Source: QHBQ01 sp038230695 (GTDB taxonomy: Bacteria > Chloroflexota > Chloroflexia > QHBQ01). From it: a DNA stretch of 33,452 nucleotides. The notes under the pieces are model-generated. The model ran no database searches and was not told where the DNA came from. It was given only the letters and a program-made list of their open reading frames with translations. Position numbers and translations under genes: made by a program. The DNA lies in the NCBI GenBank assembly GCA_038230695.1, contig JBBRMT010000020.1, positions 1 to 33,452 of the forward strand. The letters run 5' to 3'. Shown here in pieces: positions 25,394 to 31,938 of the stretch. Positions within the stretch are counted from its first letter, which is position 1; the number at the start of each line of letters is the position of its first letter.

Positions 25394-25431
25394 CCGCCGC
25401 CCCCTACAATGGGAGTCGGCGGTTTTGTTTT
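25394..25431 (+). terminator. Riboswitch-linked terminator
   Basis: CCGCCG...CCC, loop TACAAT, GGG...CGGCGG, then TTTTGTTTT. It is placed 30 nt after the TPP aptamer, as expected for the expression platform. Confidence 0.8.
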
Positions 25432-25445
25432 GCCCCTCCCCAAAG

Positions 25446-25589
25446 GATCAACTGAGCCTCCCAGCGGGGGTTGGGGATTTTGAACAACTGAGCCTCCCAG
25501 CGGGGATTGGGGATTTTGATCAACTGAGCCTCCCAGCGGGGGTTGGGGATTTTGATCAACTAAGCCCCCAGCGGGGGTTGGGGGAGAAT
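25446..25589 (+). repeat. Four tandem 36-bp repeats
   Basis: Four units start at 25446, 25482, 25518 and 25554. Each carries GATCAACTGAGC (or GAACAACTGAGC), a short CCCAGCGGGGG palindrome and TTGGGGATTTT; the last unit diverges into the REP sequence. No spacers lie between them. They sit in the thiN leader after the riboswitch terminator. Confidence 0.9.
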
Positions 25590-25662
25590 GGTGCAGCGCA
25601 TTATTGCCCGGGTAAGCTGGTAAGGCCCATGCTGTTTACTTCAGCATTAGCAGGGGGCAAGA

Positions 25663-25700
25663 TTCCTCCCCCAAACCCCCGCTGGGGGCTTAGTTGTTCA
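25663..25700 (-). repeat. Inverted copy of the 36-bp unit
   Basis: TCCCCCAAACCCCCGCTGGG followed by GGCTTAGTTG is the reverse complement of the fourth tandem unit, 75 bp away, so a stem of about 30 bp could form in the thiN leader. Confidence 0.8.
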
Positions 25701-25735
25701 AGCTATAGGCTGACTCTTAGTGGAGTGGACGTGTG

Positions 25736-26401
25736 ATGAAAGCATTGGTCATAGCGGGCGGTGAACTCAACCTGCCGCTGCATCGGCTAGCAGGTCTGAA
25801 GTTGGACGAGGGCGGGCGTGGTGGGGCAGATTATCTGGTCTGCGCCAACGGCGGCAGTAATCACGCCCGCCGCCTCGGCCTGCGCCCCGACCAGATTATC
25901 GGCGACCTCGACAGCATGGCGGCAGAGACTCGCGCCTGGGCGGAGCTAGAGAACATCGCCATGCGCTGCTACCAGCACGAACTAAAGCAGGAGAGCGACA
26001 CTGAACTGGCGCTACTTGCTGCACTGGACGCGGGCGCAACTGCCCTCACCATCCTGGGTGCGCTGGGCGGACGGCTCGATCATACTCTGGCGAACCTTGC
26101 CGTCCTCGCCCTACCCCAACTGGCCCACCTCGATGTAGCGATCTGGGATGAAGCTACCGAGGTGCGGATGTTGTGGCCGGGGCGGGACAACTCGCTTCAC
26201 GGCGCGGTGGGCGATGCCGTCTCGCTCATCCCCTTCGGTGGTGACGTGCCGAACATTGTCACTAGCGGGCTGCGCTATCCGCTGCGCGACGAAACCCTCT
26301 ACCTGAACCGCTCACGCGGCATCAGCAACGAAATGCTGGCTAATGCAGCGATGGTCAGCTTCAGCAGCGGGCTATTGCTGGCAATCTTGCGGCATGAGTA
26401 G
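25736..26401 (+). CDS. thiN: Thiamine pyrophosphokinase
   Basis: 221 aa. It transfers pyrophosphate from ATP to thiamine to give TPP. The family motifs are present: CANGGSNHARRLGLRPDQII (residues ~37-56) leading into GDLDS, KQESDTELALLAAL (the usual K-x-x-T/S-D-T-E motif) near 85, and GALGGRLDHTLANL near 105; the C-terminal half is the small beta domain (TEVRMLWPG...). Position directly downstream of a TPP riboswitch agrees with the call. The ATG at 25736 is taken as start; the GTG immediately before it (25733) is an alternative, with GGAG seven bases upstream. Together with the ykoEDC genes it forms a salvage route: uptake of thiamine or a precursor, then TPP formation. Confidence 0.94.
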   Translation: MKALVIAGGELNLPLHRLAGLKLDEGGRGGADYLVCANGGSNHARRLGLRPDQIIGDLDSMAAETRAWAELENIAMRCYQHELKQESDTELALLAALDAGATALTILGALGGRLDHTLANLAVLALPQLAHLDVAIWDEATEVRMLWPGRDNSLHGAVGDAVSLIPFGGDVPNIVTSGLRYPLRDETLYLNRSRGISNEMLANAAMVSFSSGLLLAILRHE

Positions 26402-26545
26402 CAAAACCCCTCCCCCAGCGGGGGAGGTTGGGTGGGGGAGAATGGTGCAACGCACTAATGCTTAGAGGACTACGTAGCAAAACCCCTCCCCCAGCGGGGG
26501 AGGTTGGGTGGGGGAGAATCTTGCGGCGTACTAATGCTCATCGGA
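26399..26545 (+). repeat. Palindromic GC-rich repeat, two direct copies (F)
   Basis: Two 45-bp near-identical units (26399-26443 and 26475-26519), each with the palindrome CTCCCCC-AGC-GGGGGAG followed by GTTGGGTGGGGGAGAAT, then a weaker conserved CACTAATGCT-type end. The first unit starts inside the thiN stop region. Confidence 0.88.
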
Positions 26546-26821
26546 AGCGATAGCGCCGCAGCATTACCGGGGGTTGGGGGCGCAGCCCTGCCCGGTGCAG
26601 CGTTACTAATGTTGGGTTGGTGAACAATGCTATCGTCATGCCGCAGCTGCGAGGGGATGAACATTAGTTACAATAAGCATCAGCAGCATTGCACGGATTG
26701 GGCTGCGCCCCAGCCCCGGGTAACTCTGCGGCGGGCCGCCTAACCCGAACGCTGCTACTGTTGAGGCAAACAACCCCACCCCTCCTGGGAGGGGAGTCTG
26801 CATAAAGAAAGGAACAAACCA
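26402..26821. other. 420-bp repeat-filled gap between thiN and ykoE
   Basis: It holds the two REP units, a 178-bp inverted-repeat element and a small CCCCTCC/GGAGGGG hairpin (26779-26794). No gene and no clear promoter are visible, so ykoE is probably still transcribed from the riboswitch promoter. AAAGGAAC at 26808-26815 is the ykoE ribosome-binding site. Confidence 0.7.
26555..26732. repeat. Long inverted-repeat element (MITE-like), copy 2
   Basis: Arms 26555-26599 and 26690-26732 are inverted copies with few mismatches, containing GGGGGCGCAGCCC on the left and GGGCTGCGCCCC on the right. A second inner inverted pair (GTTACTAATGTT, 26602-26613; AACATTAGTTAC, 26660-26671) continues the stem. 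The arms share TTAC-GGGG-TGGG-GCAGCCC order with the element at 15861-16102. No ORF is encoded. Confidence 0.8.
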
Positions 26822-27643
26822 ATGCTAAAGCAAGATACACAAACCTTCGATGGACGCAAGCTGGCGCTGCTCGGCATCGCCCTGCTGCTGGTGTTCATCG
26901 CCTGGATCCCGCTCTACAACTGGATACCCAGCTTCTGGGACAGCCAGAACATGGACGCTAGCGGCGCAACTATCCCCCAGGCGATCATCTCAACCGGGTT
27001 CTGGTTGCTGGTCCTCGCCCTGCTATTCGCGCTAAGTCGAATGGCTGGCGGGCTGCTCGATGGCTGGAACACCAACGAACTGGTGACGATGGCGGTGCTG
27101 GCAGTTATCTTTGCGGTGGTCTTCAACCTCTGGTCCGCCGCGACTAGTGGGCCGCTGAAGGCATTCTCCGATGGGCTTGGGCCGTGGAGCAGCCTGCTCG
27201 ATGGGGTGTGGTTCATACCAGGATTCCTCATTCCTTACATCATCCGCAAGCCAGGGGCAGCGTTGCTGGGTGAAGGAGTGGCTGGTTTCCTCTCCTTCCT
27301 GCTGGGCAGCCCCTGGGGGTTCATGGGCGCAGCCATCGCCGGTCTGACCCAGGGTATCGGCGCGGAGGTGCCGTTTGCCGCCACTAACTGGCGACGTTAC
27401 GACCTGCTGACCATGCTGACCTCCGGCCTGGTCTCTACCATCGCCAGCTTCGTGTTCGTCTACCCGATGTGGAACGCCAGCTACGCGCCGGAGTACAACG
27501 CGATCAGCTTCATCGCCAACCTGATCGGCGTGGAGGTCATCGGCGTTGGTGGCAGCATCCTGCTCGCCAATGCGCTGAAGAATACCGGCGTGCTCAACCG
27601 CTTCGCCATCGTGCGCGAGCAGAAGGCGGAAGGCAGAGGGTAG
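26822..27643 (+). CDS. ykoE: ECF transporter S component, YkoE family (thiamine/HMP)
   Basis: A 273-aa integral membrane protein with about six hydrophobic segments, the first at LALLGIALLLVFIAWIPL. Family features are IIRKPGAALLGEGVAGFLSF, SPWGFMGAAIAGLTQGIGAE and the following ATNWRRYD, which form the substrate-binding part in YkoE-type proteins. YkoE binds a thiamine precursor or thiamine itself and works with the EcfA pair YkoD and the EcfT protein YkoC, which follow here in order. The TPP riboswitch and thiN upstream agree. About 60 N-terminal residues precede the core found in shorter homologues. The last residues (EQKAEGRG) are encoded by a heptamer array, so the C-terminus has probably drifted. 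Confidence 0.9.
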   Translation: MLKQDTQTFDGRKLALLGIALLLVFIAWIPLYNWIPSFWDSQNMDASGATIPQAIISTGFWLLVLALLFALSRMAGGLLDGWNTNELVTMAVLAVIFAVVFNLWSAATSGPLKAFSDGLGPWSSLLDGVWFIPGFLIPYIIRKPGAALLGEGVAGFLSFLLGSPWGFMGAAIAGLTQGIGAEVPFAATNWRRYDLLTMLTSGLVSTIASFVFVYPMWNASYAPEYNAISFIANLIGVEVIGVGGSILLANALKNTGVLNRFAIVREQKAEGRG

Positions 27644-27703
27644 AAGGCAGAGGATAGAAGGCAGAGGATAGAAGGTAGAAGGTAGAAGGTAGAAGGTAGA
27701 ATG
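27619..27703 (-). repeat. Heptamer array 9 (longest)
   Basis: About twelve 7-bp units of the AGGCAGA, GGATAGA and AGGTAGA types, the last four nearly identical. It starts inside the ykoE coding region and supplies its stop codon. On the minus strand every unit has CT at the same phase. Confidence 0.9.
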
Positions 27704-27720
27704 AGGTAGCTTATCACTGT

Positions 27721-27755
27721 AACTCAAAACTCAAAACTCAAAACTCAAAACTCCG
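27721..27755 (+). repeat. Heptamer array 10
   Basis: Four ACTCAAA units and a variant, ending 25 bp before the GTG of ykoD. They are read in the ykoD frame without a stop. Confidence 0.85.
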
Positions 27756-27778
27756 AACTCATCACTGCCGTAGAGGAC

Positions 27779-29548
27779 GTGACCTTCCGCTACGATGGCG
27801 CGGCGGAGCCGACTTTGCGCGGGGTGAACCTCAGCATCGAGCGTGGCGAACTGATCTTGCTGCTGGGGCCGAGCGGCGCGGGCAAGAGTACCCTGGCGCT
27901 CTGCCTCAATGGGCTGATCCCGCAGCAGATTGACGGCGCGATGACTGGGCGCATCCTGGTGGATGGGTTGGACACGCAGCAGGTGCGGGTTGCCGACCTC
28001 TGCCAGAAGGTGGGGTTGGTGTTTCAGGATGCCGAGTCGCAACTGGCGCTGCTCAAGGTGGGCGACGAGGTGGCGTTCGGGCCGGAGAACCTGCGCTTGC
28101 CACCTGACGAGATTGGTGCAAGGGTTAGTGATGCGCTGGCGGCGGTGGGCCTGGCGGGGCAGGAGCAGCGCGAACACAGCGAACTCAGCGGCGGCAACAA
28201 GCAGCGTCTAGCCCTCGCCGCGATGCTGGCGTTGCGCCCCGCTTTGCTGGTCTTCGACGAGCCGACCGCTAACCTCGACCCCGCCAGCACCAGCCGCTTC
28301 TTCGCCCTGTGTGGAGAGTTGCGGGCGGCGGGCGCGACCATCCTGATCATTGAACACAAGCTCGACGAGTTGATTGGCCTGGTGGATAGGGTTGCGGTGA
28401 TGAACCCCGGCGGCGCAATCGAAATCTGCGCCACGCCCGCCGTCGTCTTTGGCGACCCAACGGTGGCCGCCCGGCTCGAAGAATATGGCATCTGGCTACC
28501 CCAGGTTACGCAGTTGGCTCGCCGTATCCCCGCTCTAGTCGCATCAGGCTGCTATGCCATAACCATTGCCGAGGCAGTCGCGCCGCTTGTTGCACTGGCG
28601 CAGGCAAAGGGCATTTGCCTACCCCCTACTGCTATAGGGGAGGGGGTAGGCCAGGGCGAACCGTTGTTCGCCCCTACGGACGAGCAAACGACGGTGCAGG
28701 CATCCTCTCAGCGCTCAGCAATCAACGTTCAGCGCTCAGCGCTCAGCACAAGCAACTTGAGCTATTGCTACCCAGGCCGCGAGAGGGTACAGGCGTTGCG
28801 CGAGGTCAGTCTGGAGGTGGGTGCGGGCGAGTTCTTCGCCATCGTGGGGCCGAACGGCAGCGGCAAGAGTACCCTGGCGGCGCACCTGGTTGGGCTGATC
28901 AAGCCGCCACGCGGCAGCGTTAGGGTGCTGGACCGCGATGTTGCCGCGCTGAAGGGATCAGAGGTGGCTAAACTGATCGGCTACGTGTTCCAGAACCCGG
29001 AGCATCAGTTTGTGGCCCGCCGCGTCTACGACGAACTCGCCTTCGGTTTGCGGGCGCTCAAGCTGGACGAGGGCGAGGTACAGCGGCGAGTAGAGGCGGC
29101 ATTGACCGAGTTTGGCTTGCAAGGGCTGGGTGAGCGCAACCCCTTTAGTCTCAGCCAGGGGCAGAAGCGCCGCCTCAGCGTGGCGACCATGCTGGTAGTC
29201 GGTCAGCAAGTCCTCATCCTCGACGAGCCAACCTTCGGCCAGGACGAGGCCAGCGCCGCCGCGCTGATGCAGCGGCTGGCAGCCTTGAACCTTAGTGGCA
29301 TCACTATCCTCATGATTACCCACGACCTGCGCCTGGTTGCCGAGTACGCCAACCGTGTAATGGTGATGCAGGCGGGGCAAGTCGCCTTCGTGGGCAGGCC
29401 AGCGCAGCTGTTCGCCGATGCGCCGCTGATGCAGGCGGCCAGCTTGCTACCGCCCACCCTCTATACCCTCGGCCAGAGGGTACGCGAACGCTGTCCCGCC
29501 TTCCCGTCTTTGATTTCGCAGCAAGAGTATGTGGATTTGTTGTCATGA
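27779..29548 (+). CDS. ykoD: ECF transporter duplicated ATPase, YkoD family
   Basis: 589 aa with two ABC ATPase domains. Domain 1: Walker A GPSGAGKST (30-38), signature LSGGNKQRLALAAML, Walker B LLVFDEPTANLD, and His in IIEHKLDE. Domain 2: Walker A GPNGSGKST (~357-365), signature LSQGQKRRLSVATML, Walker B LILDEPTFGQDE, and His in ITHDL. It powers the YkoE/YkoC transporter. Two oddities. No ATG, GTG or TTG occurs in frame between the stop at 27707-27709 and the GTG at 27779, and that GTG cuts off the first beta strand normally present. The linker between domains (residues ~278-325) is made of intergenic-type repeats read in frame. It overlaps ykoC by ATGA. Confidence 0.92.
   Translation: MTFRYDGAAEPTLRGVNLSIERGELILLLGPSGAGKSTLALCLNGLIPQQIDGAMTGRILVDGLDTQQVRVADLCQKVGLVFQDAESQLALLKVGDEVAFGPENLRLPPDEIGARVSDALAAVGLAGQEQREHSELSGGNKQRLALAAMLALRPALLVFDEPTANLDPASTSRFFALCGELRAAGATILIIEHKLDELIGLVDRVAVMNPGGAIEICATPAVVFGDPTVAARLEEYGIWLPQVTQLARRIPALVASGCYAITIAEAVAPLVALAQAKGICLPPTAIGEGVGQGEPLFAPTDEQTTVQASSQRSAINVQRSALSTSNLSYCYPGRERVQALREVSLEVGAGEFFAIVGPNGSGKSTLAAHLVGLIKPPRGSVRVLDRDVAALKGSEVAKLIGYVFQNPEHQFVARRVYDELAFGLRALKLDEGEVQRRVEAALTEFGLQGLGERNPFSLSQGQKRRLSVATMLVVGQQVLILDEPTFGQDEASAAALMQRLAALNLSGITILMITHDLRLVAEYANRVMVMQAGQVAFVGRPAQLFADAPLMQAASLLPPTLYTLGQRVRERCPAFPSLISQQEYVDLLS
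28619..28673 (+). repeat. Two palindromes inside the ykoD linker
   Basis: CTACCCCCT/AGGGGGTAG (28619-28627, 28641-28649) is followed at once by GGGCGAAC-CGTT-GTTCGCCC (28654-28673). Both are typical intergenic hairpins but are translated here. A degenerate relative of the second (AGGCGAAGCGTTGTTTGCCC) lies near 20184, in an intergenic gap. Confidence 0.75.
28705..28746 (+). repeat. Heptamer array 11, inside ykoD
   Basis: Six 7-bp units of the CGCTCAG type with CAATCAA and CGTTCAG variants. Translated in frame they give SQRSAINVQRSALST. Confidence 0.85.
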
Positions 29549-30342
29549 AGCTGCTCACCTACTACCCCACCGAATCGCTGCTGCACCGCATCAACCCGGT
29601 GGTCAAACTGATTGTCACCGTGGCGTTGGTCATCCTCGTCACCTTTGCGTATGACGTGGCGACCCCGCTCATCTTCCTCGTGTTGCTGATCGCCCTGTTG
29701 CGGTTGGCGGGCGGGCTGCCCCTGCGCTGGATTATTGGCAGCCTGTTGCCGTTCGTGGCGGTGGCAGGCGGCCTGTTCATTAGCAGCGCGTTGTTCCACC
29801 GCACCCTGGCTAGTGAAACAGAGCTGTTTCGTATCGGCAGCCTGATCGTCTCGCGGGAGGGGGTGGGAGTAGGGCTGGCAATCGGCTTGCGGGTGATGTT
29901 TCTGGCCGCCAGTTCGCTGCTGGTGATTGGCACCACCGAGCCGACCACGCTGGTGGTTAGCCTGGTGCTGCAAGGCAAGGTCAACTATCGGTTGGCCTAT
30001 GCCACGCTGGTTGGTTATCGCTTCGTGCCGCTGCTGCTGGGCGAATATCGCAGCATCAGGGCGGCAGCGCGGATTCGCGGGCAGCGCGGCGGCTTGCGCG
30101 GCCTGCTCCGCGATGCTATCCCCCTACTGGCGGGGGCAGTGCGTCGCGCCGGGCGGGTGGCGTTGGCGATGGATAGCAAGGCATTCGCCGCCTACCCGAC
30201 GCGCACCTTTCGTCACCCCACCACCATGCGCCGCGCCGATTGGCTTTTCCTTGCCCTGATGCTGGGCGGTGGGGTTGCCCTGTTCGTCGCTCTGGTCGCC
30301 TTTGGCGTAACGCATGGACTGGGAGGGCAGTTCGCGGGTTAG
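29545..30342 (+). CDS. ykoC: ECF transporter T component, YkoC family
   Basis: 265 aa. EcfT membrane scaffold with about five hydrophobic segments. The two cytoplasmic coupling motifs that contact the ATPases are visible: ARIRGQRGG (near 174) and ALAMDSKAFAAYPTRT (near 206). The start LLTYYPTESLLHRINPVVKL is typical (the P-x-S/T-LHR-NP-KL pattern). It begins inside the ykoD stop (ATGA), indicating coupled translation with the ATPase, and completes a YkoE-YkoD-YkoC module. It lacks the extra domains of some EcfT proteins. Confidence 0.93.
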   Translation: MKLLTYYPTESLLHRINPVVKLIVTVALVILVTFAYDVATPLIFLVLLIALLRLAGGLPLRWIIGSLLPFVAVAGGLFISSALFHRTLASETELFRIGSLIVSREGVGVGLAIGLRVMFLAASSLLVIGTTEPTTLVVSLVLQGKVNYRLAYATLVGYRFVPLLLGEYRSIRAAARIRGQRGGLRGLLRDAIPLLAGAVRRAGRVALAMDSKAFAAYPTRTFRHPTTMRRADWLFLALMLGGGVALFVALVAFGVTHGLGGQFAG

Positions 30343-30363
30343 TCAAAGCATTGCTCATCCGCT

Positions 30364-30392
30364 TTGCCCGCTGTGATTCTATATGCTATAAT
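30364..30392 (+). promoter_or_regulatory. Promoter of the HAD gene
   Basis: TTGCCC (30364-30369), a 17-bp spacer and TATAAT (30387-30392) with an upstream TGC. A small hairpin (GCCAGC-GCAC-GCTGGC) lies at the start of the leader. Confidence 0.85.
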
Positions 30393-30438
30393 CTCTCCGC
30401 CAGCGCACGCTGGCAAGTACCGTGTGGTGGGGGAAAGT

Positions 30439-31203
30439 ATGGCAAGAGCTAGTGGCTTGGTGGCGGTGATCTTCGACCTGGGCGACACGCTTGTACAACT
30501 CAAGCGGCCCACCGATGATCAGGAATATGATGCCCTGTATGAGCGGGTGCTAGCGGCATTGGCAAGTCGCTTCGCGGTAGAAGTGGCTGGCTTGAGCGCC
30601 ACGCTGCTACGCAATGTGGGCGGACGGGTGGGGCAGGAGCTTGCCCAATCCTATGTGGTGGGCAACGAGCGGCTGCGCGAACGCGACGCACCGACTCTGT
30701 TTCGGGCCGCCATTGCTGAGTTCGCCCCCGACTTTCAGCCCAGCGACGGGCTGGTGCGCTTCCTGATCGCCGCCGAGGAGCAGGCCATCTACCGCCCCCA
30801 ACTGGCGGCGGGCGCGGTGGACACGCTGCGGGGGCTGCGTGAAATGGGCATCCGCACGGGGCTATGCTCCAACTACTTCGGCCTGCCTGAAGCCGCCCGC
30901 GCCAACCTCTACCGCATGGGCCTGCTCGAATACTTCGACCAGACGGTGTTCTCCTGCGAGGTGGGCTGGCGCAAGCCCGACCCCGCCATTTATCAGGCGA
31001 TCTGTCGCAAGCTGGCTGTGCGCCCCGGCGAGTGCCTGTTTGTTGGCGACCGCCTGCTCGAAGATGTGCGCGGCCCCCAGCAGTTGGGGATGCGGGCCGC
31101 CCTCGCCCAGCACTTCCGCCAGGAACACATTGACGACAGCATCGCCCGCCCCGACTTCATCTTCACTAGCCTCGACCAAACCCTCGCCGCTGTTGCCAGT
31201 TAA
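30439..31203 (+). CDS. HAD-superfamily phosphatase
   Basis: 254 aa. The haloacid-dehalogenase motifs are complete: motif I IFDLGDTLV (nucleophile D13, acid/base D16), motif II GLCSNYFG (Ser), motif III with Lys in GWRKPDPAIYQ, and motif IV CLFVGDRLLEDVRG. A helical cap domain lies between motifs I and II, as in phosphoglycolate-phosphatase-like and YjjG-like enzymes. The ATG at 30439 after GGGGGAAAG is chosen over the upstream in-frame ATG at 30364, which lies in the promoter. Its own promoter separates it from ykoC, but a role in thiamine-monophosphate dephosphorylation is conceivable because several bacteria use HAD enzymes for this; that is inference. The final TAA and the stop of the convergent gene share GTTAAC. 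Confidence 0.9.
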   Translation: MARASGLVAVIFDLGDTLVQLKRPTDDQEYDALYERVLAALASRFAVEVAGLSATLLRNVGGRVGQELAQSYVVGNERLRERDAPTLFRAAIAEFAPDFQPSDGLVRFLIAAEEQAIYRPQLAAGAVDTLRGLREMGIRTGLCSNYFGLPEAARANLYRMGLLEYFDQTVFSCEVGWRKPDPAIYQAICRKLAVRPGECLFVGDRLLEDVRGPQQLGMRAALAQHFRQEHIDDSIARPDFIFTSLDQTLAAVAS

Positions 31204-31499
31204 CGAAAGTAACGTTTTAGCTCATCAAGACACTGCTCCAGCGTCCCCTCCCAGTCGGTTGCCTCCCAACGACGACCCCGCTTCACGCTCAGGGTGTAGA
31301 CGCTGCGCCGCTCGTCGTGAGGGGCAATCCGCGCCCATTCGACATAGTAGCCAAGCTGGGGCTGTTCGTAGGGCGCAACCATTTCGTAGAGCAACAGGCC
31401 GTTGCCCTTCTCCATCGCTAGCGTTTCATCAAAGCGCGAGTCGTGTGCGAAACGCGCTTGCGCCCGCGCCGCCATCTCGCCCGTGCCAATTCGCCTCAT
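31200..31499 (-). CDS. Unrecognised 99-aa protein
   Basis: The ATG at 31499 (minus strand) has GGAGGG seven bases upstream (CCCTCC at 31507-31512 on the plus strand), so the ORF is likely real. It is a small soluble alpha/beta protein: N-terminal helix (MAARAQARFAHDSRF), short strands around LLLYEMVAPYEQPQLGYYVEW, and a C-terminal helix LEQCLDELKRYFR. No family is recognised. It converges with the HAD gene, sharing stop codons in GTTAAC. A Pho-box-like direct repeat lies immediately upstream of the ribosome-binding site (31516-31533). Confidence 0.75.
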   Translation of the reverse strand: MRRIGTGEMAARAQARFAHDSRFDETLAMEKGNGLLLYEMVAPYEQPQLGYYVEWARIAPHDERRSVYTLSVKRGRRWEATDWEGTLEQCLDELKRYFR

Positions 31500-31515
31500 C
31501 GCCCAGCCCTCCGCA

Positions 31516-31533
31516 CCTTACCAAAACCTTACC
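31516..31533 (-). promoter_or_regulatory. Pho-box-like direct repeat, copy 2
   Basis: CCTTACCAAAACCTTACC, identical to 14287-14304. Read on the minus strand it lies just ahead of the 99-aa gene. The 11-bp spacing of the two 7-mers is typical of OmpR/PhoB-type response-regulator sites. Confidence 0.55.
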
Positions 31534-31565
31534 GTTTTGCATAACCCATACTATCTGGCTATGAC

Positions 31566-31594
31566 TGGATGTACCATAAGTACCATGCTATAAT
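31566..31594 (+). promoter_or_regulatory. Extended -10 promoter of the orphan unit
   Basis: TATAAT at 31589-31594 with TGC just upstream. The -35 (TGGATG, 31566-31571, 17-bp spacing) is poor. A second TATAAT lies at 31630-31635. Confidence 0.55.
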
Positions 31595-31601
31595 GCGGAT
31601 C

Positions 31602-31620
31602 GGTAAGGTGTTTGGTAAGG
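31602..31620 (+). promoter_or_regulatory. Pho-box-like direct repeat, copy 3
   Basis: GGTAAGGTGTTTGGTAAGG, the same 7-mers in opposite orientation (12-bp spacing), placed at the expected transcription start of the unit beginning near 31601. Confidence 0.5.
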
Positions 31621-31900
31621 TTCATCGCATATAATTTGTTCATGCCACACGAAATGTGGCGCGACACAGAGACCAATGGTTGGCCCGAAGCCTTCAGCCA
31701 CGTCAATAGCAAAGACACAACATCAAAGCTACAATCCAAATACAATCAAGCTACAACCATGCTCCATTCCTGCACCTACTCCGCTACAACATCGTTACAT
31801 CCCAGCTACGCTTACGCTTCGACCTACCCACGACCCAGCGCGACCCCGCCACACCGTTTACTGTTCGGGCCAACCATTCTTCGTAAAATTATCTGTAGTA

Positions 31901-31938
31901 ACAAAAGGCTATCTCGCTAATTGAGATAGCCTTTTTGT
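31901..31938. terminator. Bidirectional terminator
   Basis: ACAAAAGGCTATCTC and GAGATAGCCTTTTTGT pair around the 7-nt loop GCTAATT. T runs occur on both strands. The stop codon of the PAS-GAF gene (31917-31919) lies in the loop. Confidence 0.9.

Larger units (their letters stand above)
31500..31916 (+). other. 417-bp gap holding an apparent orphan transcription unit
   Basis: It contains the two direct-repeat sites, a -10 box at 31589, a hairpin GCCACA-CGAAA-TGTGGC (31644-31660), and runs into a strong terminator. The only plus-strand ORF (31612 or 31642 to 31920) is Ser/Thr/Tyr/Pro-rich with no domain and no Shine-Dalgarno, so I do not call it a gene. Confidence 0.6.
31601..31938 (+). ncRNA. 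Candidate small RNA or leader transcript
   Basis: Inferred only from a promoter-like box upstream, a strong terminator at the end and the lack of a convincing ORF across about 340 bp. It could instead encode a short peptide starting at ATG 31642. Confidence 0.3.

Noticed and set aside
25446..25589. 36-bp repeats as a CRISPR array
   Set aside because: The repeats are directly adjacent with no spacers and no cas genes nearby. They are a tandem expansion of the intergenic palindromic repeat.
25425..25735. ORF with repeated LSLPAGVGDF-type units
   Set aside because: It is only the translation of the 36-bp repeats, begins at the riboswitch terminator and has no ribosome-binding site.
31612..31920. 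102-codon plus-strand ORF before the bidirectional terminator
   Set aside because: Biased, Ser/Thr/Tyr/Pro-rich composition, no domain, no Shine-Dalgarno; treated as a possible non-coding transcript instead.
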